DNA of 64,000 nt from JAAFHB01 sp963675995 (GCA_963675995.2 CAXXIY010000001.1:310001-374000), one strand, 5' to 3'; positions 28,136-37,621 are shown, counted from the stretch's first letter. Notes: generated from the letters alone by a model not told the origin. Program-made: numbers and translations.

Positions 28136-31100
28136 TTAAAACTGGATAATCTTATGATGAAATAAAACTGAAGGAGGTATTTCCTCTTTCCCAAATCCTG
28201 GTCCCTGCCACGAAACCTTCAAACCTTTACCACCACCTTCCTGGAAATATTGAACAGTAACAGGATGAAGTCCTGCCTTTAATGCCACCGGTTTATAGAT
28301 CTCAACCATGGGATGTAGTCCATCATTATTGATCAGCAAACAATTGTCAATCAGCAACTTTCCTCCATCATTCGCGGCCAGGTAAAGTGTATAAAGTCCA
28401 TCTTTCGGAATCCGGATGAACCCTGCGTAAATAAAGGCAAAAAACTGCTCACTTTCACGTGGTTGAATTGTAAAATTGGGAATAATTCCCGATTTCACAG
28501 GTTGAATTTTCAGAAATTCATTCACCATCCGAAAAGCGCCCTTAAAATAGTTGTATGAAAGTCCGGGTTCCACTTCTGTAGCATGAATGGAGTCGCTCAT
28601 CCCTGCCTTTACAATATCTACCTGAGCAGGCAAACTCTTTTGATCTCCTTTGAAAGCGATCATTTTGATTTTTGTGGTTTTATTTACCAGAAATGGTTTC
28701 ACGTAAAGATCGGAACTTCGTCCAGGTTCAGCACCGTCAAGGGTATAGCGGATTTCCGCTCCTGTTGTGTTACAAGCCAGCGTTACCAGTTGCTCTTTTA
28801 GAAACAGGAGGTCGGTATTGACAATTGAAGGTGTTGCAACGATCTGATTCACATCCATTACCTGTGGATGAATGCTGTTTGCAGCCCATAATTTGTTTGG
28901 TTCAGGTCCCATGATTAATTCGAGTCTGCCACCCTTTACGACCTCGGAATGTCTGACCCAAAACTGATTTAGTGCTTTTCCATTTAGGGTTGTTGATTGA
29001 ATATACCGGTTTTCTGAGGAGCTGTTTTTTGCTTCAATAACGAATTCACCCCCTTTATAGTATCTTGGATCGAGCTGAATGGTTATTTTTTTGAAGAGAG
29101 GACCTGAGAGTTCATATGCAGGGGCCGTAGAGGCACCACCATCCATCTCGAAAAGCCCCATTGCACTCATCACATACCACGCCCCCATCTGCCCTTCATC
29201 TTCATCACCCGGATAACCGTTAAAAGGAGTCGTGCCATAATATTTGTCAAGAATCTCTCTTACCCAATATTGGGTCAACCACGGTTTTCCCGAATAGTTG
29301 AAGAGCCAGGCTGCCTGCATATTGGGCTGGTTACTGTGGTTCACGAAAGCACTCGTGAAAATGGGAAGCGACTTTTTGAAACCCGCTTCCAATCGATTAT
29401 TGAACTCTTCTTTCCCCATAAGTTCTATTAATCCCTTCAGGTCATGGGGTACGAACCAGCTGTACTGCCAGGCATTGGCCTCCACATAATCGCGGGTTCC
29501 AAAATTATCCTCTTTCCCAACAGCACTAATTACCGGAGTAAACTCCTCCAGCCAGGGACCACCGGCATATTTTGGCCGAATATACCCCGTAGATTGGTCA
29601 AAGACATTGCGGTAATTCTGCCCCCTTTGCATAAAATAGTTGTAATCTTCGGTTTTACCCAGTGACTTGGCCATTTGAGCGACACACCAGTCGTCGAAAG
29701 CGTATTCGAGAGTATTTGAAACAGGACCTTCATCTGCAGGGACAAAGCCCATGGTCATATAAGGAATAATGTTCCGGTTTCCAACGTATCCGCCACATTC
29801 ATGCGGTTTTGAGGGAGTTGTCTGAATTTCCCGCATTGCTTTATAGGCTTTGTGCCCATCAAAGTTTCTGATCCCTTTTTGCCAGGCCCCTACAATGAGT
29901 GGAATTTCATGTTCAGCTTCCATGATGCCGGAATATTCTATTCCTCCCGGACCATTCGACAACCATCCACCCTTGTCGTAGATTTCGAGTAATGACTTCA
30001 CCCATTTCTCATTTACATCGGGGGTTACCAATCCCCAAAGCTGATTCAGATTCCAGAAAGTCATCCAGAAAGCATCACAACCATAGACCGGAGAATCGGG
30101 ATTTGCAAGTTGTTGTTCCTTCTCGCACATGTCCATGTATTTACCGTTTACATCGCTGTAAATAGTTCGGGCACTGTACGAATGATACAGATTGGTATAA
30201 AATTTTGTTTTGTCACTTTCGGTTCCCCCCTCCACTTTTATTTTTCCCAATAAATTGTTCCAGATATCTTTCGCACTTTGATGGGCAGCTTCAAAATCCC
30301 AGTTAAATTTCCCCATTTCGGTCTCCAGATTTAACCTTGCCTGCCCCGTGCTGACATAGGACATTCCCGTTTCCATTAAAACAACCGGGTTATCGCCCAT
30401 CTTAAATTTTAGGAATGCCCCAATATCAGTATCTTTGGTTATACTGATTTCATTGGTTTCGGTTATAATTTCACTTCCCTGCCATCCTCCCATGACCTCG
30501 AACGGTCGGTTGAAACGGGCAACAAAATGTAGGATATAGTCATTAAAATCCTGTTGGTGATGAATCCATCCCTCTATTTCCGTGTCGCTAACTTTGCGGA
30601 TTCCTGCCCCTAAAGTGGTCGGTTTCATCTCCTCAGGTACCTGAAGATCAATTATGATATGGCCGTCAACATTTTTTGGAAAGGTATAACGTTGAAATCC
30701 ACCACGCGTAGTTGCAGTTAATTCAGCTTTAATACCATAGTCCTCAAGCATAACGGAATAATATCCCGGGGAGGCCTTTTCTGTATTATGGTTGATTCTT
30801 GAGCGATATCCACCTTCGGGGTGTTCTTTTGTCCCCGGCAGGATCTTAATCTTTCCTGTTCCAGGCATGATTAAGAAACTTCCGGTCGCCCAGGAATGGA
30901 CATGCCCGAAGCCACATATACTGTTATTTTTATATTCATAGCCGGCATCAAAAGCATAATCATCTGTATTATCAGGACTTAGCTTCACCATTCCAAATGG
31001 CAAGCAGGGTCCGGGAAAGAGCATCCAACGGTTACCCGATGTTCCCAGAAAGGGATCAACATAATCGACAGGTTGTTTTTGCCGGGTGCAACCCATTGTA

Positions 31101-31144
31101 GCCGCAATACCCACGAGCAACAGAATTTGACAGAATAGTCTCAT
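28136..31144 (-). CDS. GH92 family lipoprotein with Gln at the catalytic-acid position
   Basis: The ATG at 31144 gives a lipoprotein signal (MRLFCQILLLVGIAATMGC); 1002 residues. GH92 hallmarks are present: VDPFLGTSGNRWMLFPGPCLP, GDEDEGQMGAWYVMSAMG. At the catalytic-acid position, where the three paralogues in this window have HGNEP, this one reads HSNQPNMQ: the codon at 29327-29329 is CAG (Gln606). Known GH92 mannosyl-phosphate hydrolases (CcMan5 type, from memory) carry this Glu-to-Gln change. A chitobiase-C-like domain (GAEIRYTLDGAEPGRSSDL) and a PA14-like domain follow. Third gene of the six-gene unit; ordinary mannosidase activity is doubtful. Confidence 0.9.
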   Translation of the reverse strand: MRLFCQILLLVGIAATMGCTRQKQPVDYVDPFLGTSGNRWMLFPGPCLPFGMVKLSPDNTDDYAFDAGYEYKNNSICGFGHVHSWATGSFLIMPGTGKIKILPGTKEHPEGGYRSRINHNTEKASPGYYSVMLEDYGIKAELTATTRGGFQRYTFPKNVDGHIIIDLQVPEEMKPTTLGAGIRKVSDTEIEGWIHHQQDFNDYILHFVARFNRPFEVMGGWQGSEIITETNEISITKDTDIGAFLKFKMGDNPVVLMETGMSYVSTGQARLNLETEMGKFNWDFEAAHQSAKDIWNNLLGKIKVEGGTESDKTKFYTNLYHSYSARTIYSDVNGKYMDMCEKEQQLANPDSPVYGCDAFWMTFWNLNQLWGLVTPDVNEKWVKSLLEIYDKGGWLSNGPGGIEYSGIMEAEHEIPLIVGAWQKGIRNFDGHKAYKAMREIQTTPSKPHECGGYVGNRNIIPYMTMGFVPADEGPVSNTLEYAFDDWCVAQMAKSLGKTEDYNYFMQRGQNYRNVFDQSTGYIRPKYAGGPWLEEFTPVISAVGKEDNFGTRDYVEANAWQYSWFVPHDLKGLIELMGKEEFNNRLEAGFKKSLPIFTSAFVNHSNQPNMQAAWLFNYSGKPWLTQYWVREILDKYYGTTPFNGYPGDEDEGQMGAWYVMSAMGLFEMDGGASTAPAYELSGPLFKKITIQLDPRYYKGGEFVIEAKNSSSENRYIQSTTLNGKALNQFWVRHSEVVKGGRLELIMGPEPNKLWAANSIHPQVMDVNQIVATPSIVNTDLLFLKEQLVTLACNTTGAEIRYTLDGAEPGRSSDLYVKPFLVNKTTKIKMIAFKGDQKSLPAQVDIVKAGMSDSIHATEVEPGLSYNYFKGAFRMVNEFLKIQPVKSGIIPNFTIQPRESEQFFAFIYAGFIRIPKDGLYTLYLAANDGGKLLIDNCLLINNDGLHPMVEIYKPVALKAGLHPVTVQYFQEGGGKGLKVSWQGPGFGKEEIPPSVLFHHKIIQF

Positions 31145-31177
31145 AGTCAATTGATGTTTAGGAATATTCAAATTTAC

Positions 31178-33265
31178 TTATTTTCGGCTTTCGATATTCC
31201 GATTTGCTTGCGAATCAACACTCCAGCCCGGTAACGAAACAATCGCCTGATAATTTGATTCATTGTAAAGGGGATTGCGGCGAGGCTGATATAGTTTTCC
31301 CGGTTTTGGATTATCATCCTGGGTATAAACCCAAATCTCATGCGGATCCCAGACCACAATTTCATCCCGGCAATCACCGGTCACATCCAGAACTGCATTA
31401 CACCTATCAGGGTGCCCGTCATCAGGAAAGACGACAACTCTCCGGCCCCAGCCATCGAACATCCCTCCAAAATCGACATTCGAATTATGCTGAAAAAACT
31501 CCTCCGATTTTCCGGTCCAGTTCACTGGCAGACATAAACTTCCAAACTGATTGGGTTCAAAGCTGTGATAGATATTACCTTTGGAATCATAATAGTGTAT
31601 AATCCCTTGATTGCCCCAGAAGTTCACTGAAACAGCTTCCAATCCGGGAAGATCGTCCCGAAAATTGGCAACTGTCGGATTCTGCACATGACCGATATAA
31701 TGATGCTTCAATATTTTCCCGTTCAGATCTGCAAAGAACATTCTTTCATCGCTCGCAGCACAAAGAATGACCGGCTTACCGGTTTGAGTCATATCCACAA
31801 CAGCGACTCCATCAGCATGATCTTCCATTTCTTTGTCAAGGCTCCACAATAATGTCCCATCATGATCAAACAGGGAATAGCCAATCAACAACTCATCTTT
31901 ACCATCATTATCAATATCGAATGCATAAGGATAATGACCTGTTTTACAGGCACCTTTCCAAAGAATATTTAGCTTGTCATCCAGCGCCCAGAAGTAATTG
32001 TAACGGTCTTTGAGGATGATATCGCTGTCGTATCCCGTCCCTCTGAGGTCACAAAAGTAGAGGCAATCGCCAAGTATGCGCTCAAAACTGTTATTACCGC
32101 CATTCGTAGAAATTTTCCCGGGATTAAGGGGAGTAGGAGTTGAATATTTTACGTTCCCTGTAGCGCCGTCAACAACGTAAATCACCTGATTCATCGTATA
32201 GATTACTTCACGCTTCCCATCATGGTCAATGTCGTGGATCTGAAAAGCCACATCGCTGGTAAGCATGGTTTTCCAGGGGTCAGGAACCCCTTTCTGCCAT
32301 AAGATCTTTCCATCGAAGGTCATTGCCGTGAGACAACTTAATTCACTGTTCCTGTCTTTCATTCCATGATTAACAACCTGTCCGATGAGCAGATCGATGG
32401 TCCCATCATTGTTCAGGTCACCAAAGCGGAGGTTCCTTCCCGTCCCAAAATCGGGAGTGGCTATTTTCTTCCAGACTACCGGCTTCGGGTTCCTTTGCTG
32501 CAGTTCATGCTCAACCCGGTCAAAATCATCCCTCCTCTTCTTCCAGTTCAGTTGCTCTTTCTCGCTCATTGTCACCCTTACCGAAGTATAGCTGGTTGGC
32601 AGATCGGCAATCAACCCGATTTTCCCGTTGGGAAAGGTTGAATCAAGAGCCGTTAGTACCGGACCGCCCTCAATAGTTGCGCTGATGTTAGAGCCGTTTA
32701 CCCTTATTTTTGCAGTCAGCCAGGTTTGAATTGGAAATACAAATGGCTGCCGACCCAGTATTTTTTCATTGGGCTTATGGAATCCCGTTTCATGATTGAC
32801 CACTTTCAGGACAACCTCTTTATCAATCACGCCAAAGAAATAATAACATCGGTCATTCAGGTACCTGAAGGCAATACCACTTTCGGATTCCCCTTTAGAT
32901 GGGGAGAACACAACCTCAAAGGTGTAATTTTGCCAAAGTTCATCACCTGCCACCAGCATGGGATGGGTATACGATCCCGGATTGAAATTGTGAATCTGAT
33001 GAATCACCCGATCCCCATTTTCGTCACGAATCTGCCATGAGTTTTGTTTTGCTCCCGACGTGAAGGTGGATAACGCCCAGTTCCCCTTAGGCATCGCTTC
33101 GTGAATGAAATGATACTCGGTATGCGCGCCCCCTTCAGAATTGAATACTCCGCGTGGCAATCCACTGAAATCATCATTGAATACCACCCTGTCGCTCTTA
33201 GGGATTACGGTTCCTGAAAAAGCAACCAGGCTCAACAACAGGAGTAACAAATGGGGTGTTCTCAT
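31178..33265 (-). CDS. Exported FG-GAP/VCBS beta-propeller protein with N-terminal jelly-roll domain
   Basis: About 695 residues. The ATG at 33265 overlaps the preceding GH92 stop by one base (TGATG); a GTG at 33268 is the only earlier option. Signal peptide residues 1-20. Residues about 25-225 resemble a concanavalin-type jelly roll (DUF1080-like: WALSTFTSGAKQNSWQI, GIAFRYLNDRCYYFFGV). From about 270 there are FG-GAP calcium-type repeats (FGDLNNDGTIDLLIG, DIDHDGKREVIY, FDIDNDGKDELLIG, DVTGDCRDEIVVWD). The C-terminus (YQPRRNPLYNESNYQ) recalls PL11 rhamnogalacturonan lyases, so a lyase or glycan-binding role is possible, not shown. Confidence 0.78.
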   Translation of the reverse strand: MRTPHLLLLLLSLVAFSGTVIPKSDRVVFNDDFSGLPRGVFNSEGGAHTEYHFIHEAMPKGNWALSTFTSGAKQNSWQIRDENGDRVIHQIHNFNPGSYTHPMLVAGDELWQNYTFEVVFSPSKGESESGIAFRYLNDRCYYFFGVIDKEVVLKVVNHETGFHKPNEKILGRQPFVFPIQTWLTAKIRVNGSNISATIEGGPVLTALDSTFPNGKIGLIADLPTSYTSVRVTMSEKEQLNWKKRRDDFDRVEHELQQRNPKPVVWKKIATPDFGTGRNLRFGDLNNDGTIDLLIGQVVNHGMKDRNSELSCLTAMTFDGKILWQKGVPDPWKTMLTSDVAFQIHDIDHDGKREVIYTMNQVIYVVDGATGNVKYSTPTPLNPGKISTNGGNNSFERILGDCLYFCDLRGTGYDSDIILKDRYNYFWALDDKLNILWKGACKTGHYPYAFDIDNDGKDELLIGYSLFDHDGTLLWSLDKEMEDHADGVAVVDMTQTGKPVILCAASDERMFFADLNGKILKHHYIGHVQNPTVANFRDDLPGLEAVSVNFWGNQGIIHYYDSKGNIYHSFEPNQFGSLCLPVNWTGKSEEFFQHNSNVDFGGMFDGWGRRVVVFPDDGHPDRCNAVLDVTGDCRDEIVVWDPHEIWVYTQDDNPKPGKLYQPRRNPLYNESNYQAIVSLPGWSVDSQANRNIESRK

Positions 33266-36198
33266 CACATTTGTTTATCTGTAAAAAGCTCCTTCGCCAA
33301 AATTTCATGCTTCTCCATTCCAGGTCCTGACCAGCTAACCTTTAACGCCTTACCTCCCCCGCACTGAAAATATTTCACAAGAATCTGATGCTTACCAGCT
33401 TTTAGGGCTACACTTCCCGGCTCTTCAACCGCTCCGTGATTAGCATCGTTTTCAATCAGTTCCTTTCCATCAATGAATAATCTGCTACCATCGTTGGAGA
33501 TCAGATAAAAACAATAAATACCATCTTTGGGGACATCAATATAACCATGGTAACGGTAACCATAGTAATTCTCTCTGGGGGCATTCTTAATACTAAACTG
33601 ATCAATAAGACCGGAACTGAGGGGTTTACAAACATCGAGATCAGCGGTGGTAACAAAAAACCTTTCAAAATAATCGTAAGCCAATCCCTGCTTTAGCGGA
33701 TGTTTACCGGCTGACTCACTGAGTACCGCTTTTTTAAATTCAACAGCAACTGGCAAACTAGACAACCCATTCTTGCAAAAAGAGCTCATTTTCAATATGC
33801 CAGATTTTTTGATGTGTATTGGAGCAGTGTAAAGTTCCGATGTAACCTTTGGTACAGAACCATCGAGGGTATAATGTATTTCAGCTTCCTTTGTATCGCA
33901 GGCAAGGGTCACTTCTGTCGATTCCAGAAACAAGGTCTCTCCTGTTTTGATATAGGGAACTTTCGCAACGGGATTGCCGTTTTCGGAATAGGGACGCTCT
34001 TTAGCACCACCTCCCCATTGCTCATTTGGATTTGGACCCATCTCAAAAACCAGCTCCGAACCACTCATTATATCATCATGACGAAGATAAGAGTTGTTAT
34101 ATTTTTTCCCGTTAAGCACTGCCGATTGGATATAGATGTTTTTTTCAGAGTTATTGTTTGCCCGCACAATAAATTTTTTGCCGTTTTCGAGATTTATCGT
34201 TGCCTTACTGAACAGTGGAGATCCGATCGCATAAATCTTCTGTCCGGGAGCTACAGAATAGAAACCCATCGCACTTAAAATATACCACCCCGACATCTGA
34301 CCGCAATCTTCGTTTCCCGCAAGTCCAACAGGGGTATCGTGGTAAAGTGTGGTCAGAATCCGGCGGACAAGCTGTTGTGTTTTCCATGGTTCGCCTACAT
34401 AATCATAGAGGTATGGAAGGTGGTGCCCTGGTTCGTTACCGTGCCAGTACTGTCCGATCATTCCCCGTTCGTCCCTCCCTGATTTTAGGGAGAAAAGTAC
34501 ATCAAGCCATTTTGAGAACTGCTGATCGCCACCCATAAGATTTTTAAGTCCGTCAGCATCATGGGGCACAAACATATACTGGTAGGCATTCCCTTCGGAA
34601 TAGGCTGAATTGACCAACGGATCAAATGGACTTAACCAGGTACGGTCCATCTTCTTTCCCCTCATAAATCCCGTAGAGGAATCAAAAACATTCTCATAAT
34701 TATGAGCCCGCTGATGGTATCTCAAATAGTCCTCCTTTGAGCCCATCTCTTTGGCCATTTGCGAAATACACCAGTCGTCGTAACAATATTCCAGTGTTTT
34801 TGAAACTGACTCACCCTGACGATCACAGGGAAGGTAACCTATTGTTTTGTAATACTTAAGCCCCAGCTTATCCAGTTCCGCACTGTGTTTGACTGCAGTG
34901 TATGCTTTCAGCAAATCATAATTACGGATTCCCTTCACATAGGCATCGGCGATAACCGGCACAGCATGATAACCCAGCATATCGTCGGTATAATTTCCGG
35001 CAAGGGGCCACATTGGCAACCTTCCCCCATCATCGTAAATCTGCAAAAGCGTTTTCACAAAATCGTTGGTCCTTTTCTGATCGATAATAGTGAACAGGGG
35101 ATGTAATGCACGGAAGGTGTCCCATAAAGAAAACACAGTATAATTGGTAAAACCTTTAACTTCATGCACCTTATGGTCTGTCCCGCGGTATTTACCGTCG
35201 ATATCCATAAAAATATTAGGACTTAAGCAGGCATGGTACATCGATGTATAAAAATTCTTCCGGTCTTCTCCGCTTCCACCTTCTACCTCAATTTTGGAGA
35301 GCTCCCTGTTCCATGCCTTTTGTGCGTCAGCAACAACCTTTGCAAAATTCCAGTCCTTGAGTTCTGCAGTGAGGTTTTTTCTTGCCCCGTCAACACTTAC
35401 AGCCGATGTCCCAACCTTTACAAGCAGGGCTTCCCCTTTTGCGGTTTTAAAATTGACTGAAGCCTTCACATTTTTCCCCGATGCCTGCGAAACTCCTTCA
35501 AGAATTTTATCATCCAATGCGAAGTCAACAGATGTAAATGGTTTGGAGAACCTTGCCACAAAATAGAGATACTGATCCCAGGCCCACCCGTGTGAACGAC
35601 GTAACCCTTCAATTTCTGTATCACTCACTCTTTTAATATACAGCTCTTCAGCACCACCCGGATGGTACAGATCGATGATTACATGGGCGCTGTCTGATTC
35701 AGGATAGGTATATTTATGAAAACCACATCTTTGTGTAACAGTAAGTTCGGCCTTCACTTTGTAATCCCGGAGAAAAACGGAATAATATCCTGGCGATGCC
35801 GATTCCGTCTGATGATCATAGATCGATTTATATCCTGAGGTATTCCCCTTTTCAATACCAGGCAGAAAGTTGATCTTTCCAACCGTCGGCATAAACAGGA
35901 TGTCACGGTATTCAGGTTCACCTACACCGCTAAGATGAGTATGTGAAAATCCAATTATCGTTGTATCGGGATAATAATATCCTCCGCATATTCCGGCACC
36001 TGTTAATTTTGTATCGGGACTAAGTTGGACCGATCCAAAAGGAAATGCTGCTCCCGGGAAGGTATTCCCGTCAGCCGCTGTCCCCATAAACGGATTAACC
36101 AGTTTTGTAAAATCGCGAAATTGGCTGTTCATTTGGGCATAAGTACTGGAAAACAATATGCTTAGTGAGAAGAATAAAGATAATTTGTTTGCTCTCAT
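33265..36198 (-). CDS. GH92 exo-alpha-mannosidase with chitobiase-C-like and PA14-like modules
   Basis: 977 residues with a type I signal peptide (ending TYAQ). GH92 hallmarks: VNPFMGTAADGNTFPGAAFP, catalytic acid in WHGNEPGHHLPYLYD (Glu589), base region GNEDCGQMSGWYILSAMG. C-terminal modules match those of the GH92 at 15753: EIHYTLDGSVPKVTSELYT and then a PA14-like unit (YHGYIDVPKDGIYCFYLI, SRLFIDGKEL). First gene of the six-gene minus-strand unit GH92, FG-GAP, GH92(Gln), sialidase-like, toroid-like, GH92. The conserved promoter box lies just upstream. Confidence 0.95.
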   Translation of the reverse strand: MRANKLSLFFSLSILFSSTYAQMNSQFRDFTKLVNPFMGTAADGNTFPGAAFPFGSVQLSPDTKLTGAGICGGYYYPDTTIIGFSHTHLSGVGEPEYRDILFMPTVGKINFLPGIEKGNTSGYKSIYDHQTESASPGYYSVFLRDYKVKAELTVTQRCGFHKYTYPESDSAHVIIDLYHPGGAEELYIKRVSDTEIEGLRRSHGWAWDQYLYFVARFSKPFTSVDFALDDKILEGVSQASGKNVKASVNFKTAKGEALLVKVGTSAVSVDGARKNLTAELKDWNFAKVVADAQKAWNRELSKIEVEGGSGEDRKNFYTSMYHACLSPNIFMDIDGKYRGTDHKVHEVKGFTNYTVFSLWDTFRALHPLFTIIDQKRTNDFVKTLLQIYDDGGRLPMWPLAGNYTDDMLGYHAVPVIADAYVKGIRNYDLLKAYTAVKHSAELDKLGLKYYKTIGYLPCDRQGESVSKTLEYCYDDWCISQMAKEMGSKEDYLRYHQRAHNYENVFDSSTGFMRGKKMDRTWLSPFDPLVNSAYSEGNAYQYMFVPHDADGLKNLMGGDQQFSKWLDVLFSLKSGRDERGMIGQYWHGNEPGHHLPYLYDYVGEPWKTQQLVRRILTTLYHDTPVGLAGNEDCGQMSGWYILSAMGFYSVAPGQKIYAIGSPLFSKATINLENGKKFIVRANNNSEKNIYIQSAVLNGKKYNNSYLRHDDIMSGSELVFEMGPNPNEQWGGGAKERPYSENGNPVAKVPYIKTGETLFLESTEVTLACDTKEAEIHYTLDGSVPKVTSELYTAPIHIKKSGILKMSSFCKNGLSSLPVAVEFKKAVLSESAGKHPLKQGLAYDYFERFFVTTADLDVCKPLSSGLIDQFSIKNAPRENYYGYRYHGYIDVPKDGIYCFYLISNDGSRLFIDGKELIENDANHGAVEEPGSVALKAGKHQILVKYFQCGGGKALKVSWSGPGMEKHEILAKELFTDKQM

Positions 36199-36245
36199 AT
36201 TTTTTTGATTAATCTGTACCGTTAATTTAGTTGCTGGATTTTAGT

Positions 36246-36307
36246 CAAAAGTACATTTGTCCATGGTCAAATACTTCCATAATTTTGGATAAAGCACATT
36301 AAATATT
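36246..36307 (-). promoter_or_regulatory. Conserved operon promoter box, copy 3
   Basis: CAAATACTTC (36268-36277), four variable bases, then a 26-base block (36282-36307) identical to 3198-3223; 36 of 40 positions agree overall. On the minus strand a perfect -7 element TACTTTTG (36246-36253) lies 14 bases from the first element and 47 bases before the GH92 start at 36198. Probably the promoter/operator of the six-gene unit. Confidence 0.7.
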
Positions 36308-36427
36308 GATCAAATAGTAAAAAAGTTTATAATTCGATTTCTGGCCCAATTTTTGAGAATTATTCTAATGAAACCGCATTTTTCTAAATGTTAATGGAAT
36401 TTCTGAAATATAAAAAAAAATACAGCT

Positions 36428-37012
36428 ATGAAACGCAATTTATTAAAAATCAGCAATTTTGATTTCACGGTACAAATCCGTAAGATATTGACAATTTCGA
36501 CTTTGTGTTTTACTTTAGTAATATGTTCAGGCTCAGTGGCTGATGCACAAAGACATGGAGGAGGTCATCGCGATCCGTCCTGGCACTATTCGAGAGTGCC
36601 CGCGCATGGAGCTTATGTTCATCGATTACCACATTCAGCCTACCGGATCAATTATGGCGGGAATTATTACCATTTCAGGAATGGCTTTTATTACCGTCCC
36701 TATAACAACGGATATGTAATTGCTCCTCCGCCATTTGGACTTAGAATCGGCATACTTCCACGAGGTTTTCTGAGTTTTAGTATCGGAGGATTTCCCTACT
36801 ATTATTATGGCGGGACCTATTACATTCACAGAGGAAATGAATATGAGGTAGTTGCACCTCCTTTAGGAGCAATCGTTGAAAGCATTCCCCGCGGATATGA
36901 GAAAGTTGTGGTCAACGGCGAGACTTTTTACATTTTCGGAGGGGTACAATACCGGCCAATAATGAGAAATGGAGAGATCTGGTATGAGGTGATCAAAAGC
37001 CCGAATCGGTGA
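36428..37012 (+). CDS. DUF6515 family exported protein
   Basis: 194 residues. The N-terminus is a longish signal region (hydrophobic core ISTLCFTLVICSGSVADA, residues about 22-39). The rest is rich in Tyr, Gly and Pro with repeated short motifs: YHFRNGFYYRPYNNGYVIAPPP, split by YYYYGGTYYIHRGNEYEVV, and GYEKVVVNGETFYIFGGVQY near the C-terminus. This matches the DUF6515 layout (function unknown, small SH3-like repeats). Divergent from the GH92 operon, so it may or may not share the regulation. Confidence 0.75.
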   Translation: MKRNLLKISNFDFTVQIRKILTISTLCFTLVICSGSVADAQRHGGGHRDPSWHYSRVPAHGAYVHRLPHSAYRINYGGNYYHFRNGFYYRPYNNGYVIAPPPFGLRIGILPRGFLSFSIGGFPYYYYGGTYYIHRGNEYEVVAPPLGAIVESIPRGYEKVVVNGETFYIFGGVQYRPIMRNGEIWYEVIKSPNR

Positions 37013-37083
37013 TCATGTGAATCAGAATCCACAAAAAGACGCCGTTATATAACTGTGAACAGATGAAATAAGGGAATCAGGGA

Positions 37084-37569
37084 TTATGTTTTTGATCTGA
37101 TGGGAATCCAGATCTCCTCTTCTGAATCGGGGTCGTCGTTCCTGTATTTCTCCCCCAATATCTCGAAATGGGCCCTGGCATCCAGTGCGTATTCAGAATC
37201 TGGCAACCACATCCCAAAAATATACCGGAACGTTTCAGGTCCTGTAGCCGCTGCTCCTTTATGGGTAAAAACAGCATACAATCCTCCCGTGAGGGTAAAA
37301 CTTTCCATCTCATCGGGGATCTCATTAAAGTCTGAAACTTCGATGGCTGCCCATTTCTCAAACAAGGTATCCAAATGAAAGTCTGTAAAATAGGTTAAAT
37401 TGTCATAAACCTGCAAGGAGAATAAATCGGCTGAGAGGTTGGTGGTGATCTCTTTTCGCCGGGGCATAAAACTTCGCCATAACTCGTGTGTTCGATTATC
37501 GGAAAGAGACATTCTCAATCTCTTTCCGATAAGTTTCTTATCAGCGATGGTTTTAATTGAAGGCTGCAT
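37084..37569 (-). CDS. GyrI-like / AraC-effector-binding domain protein
   Basis: 161 residues from the ATG at 37569 (an in-frame TTG at 37581 is less likely). MQPSIKTIADKKLIGKRLRM is the usual start of stand-alone GyrI-like effector-binding domains; GGLYAVFTHKG in the middle and a C-terminal EEIWIPI complete the pattern. There is no DNA-binding domain. Such proteins bind small amphipathic ligands, and some act as hydrolases or drug sponges; the role here is unknown. It lies 52 bp after aspS in the same direction. Confidence 0.8.
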   Translation of the reverse strand: MQPSIKTIADKKLIGKRLRMSLSDNRTHELWRSFMPRRKEITTNLSADLFSLQVYDNLTYFTDFHLDTLFEKWAAIEVSDFNEIPDEMESFTLTGGLYAVFTHKGAAATGPETFRYIFGMWLPDSEYALDARAHFEILGEKYRNDDPDSEEEIWIPIRSKT

Positions 37570-37621
37570 GCCAAATCTCAAATTATTGAATTGGAAATTG
37601 TCGCATTACCCAATTTACAAA

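Noticed and set aside
1..36400. SusC/SusD pair of a polysaccharide utilisation locus
   Set aside because: None of the proteins has a TonB plug and barrel or a SusD fold. The DUF5686 protein at 40424 has only the carboxypeptidase-like N-terminal domain.
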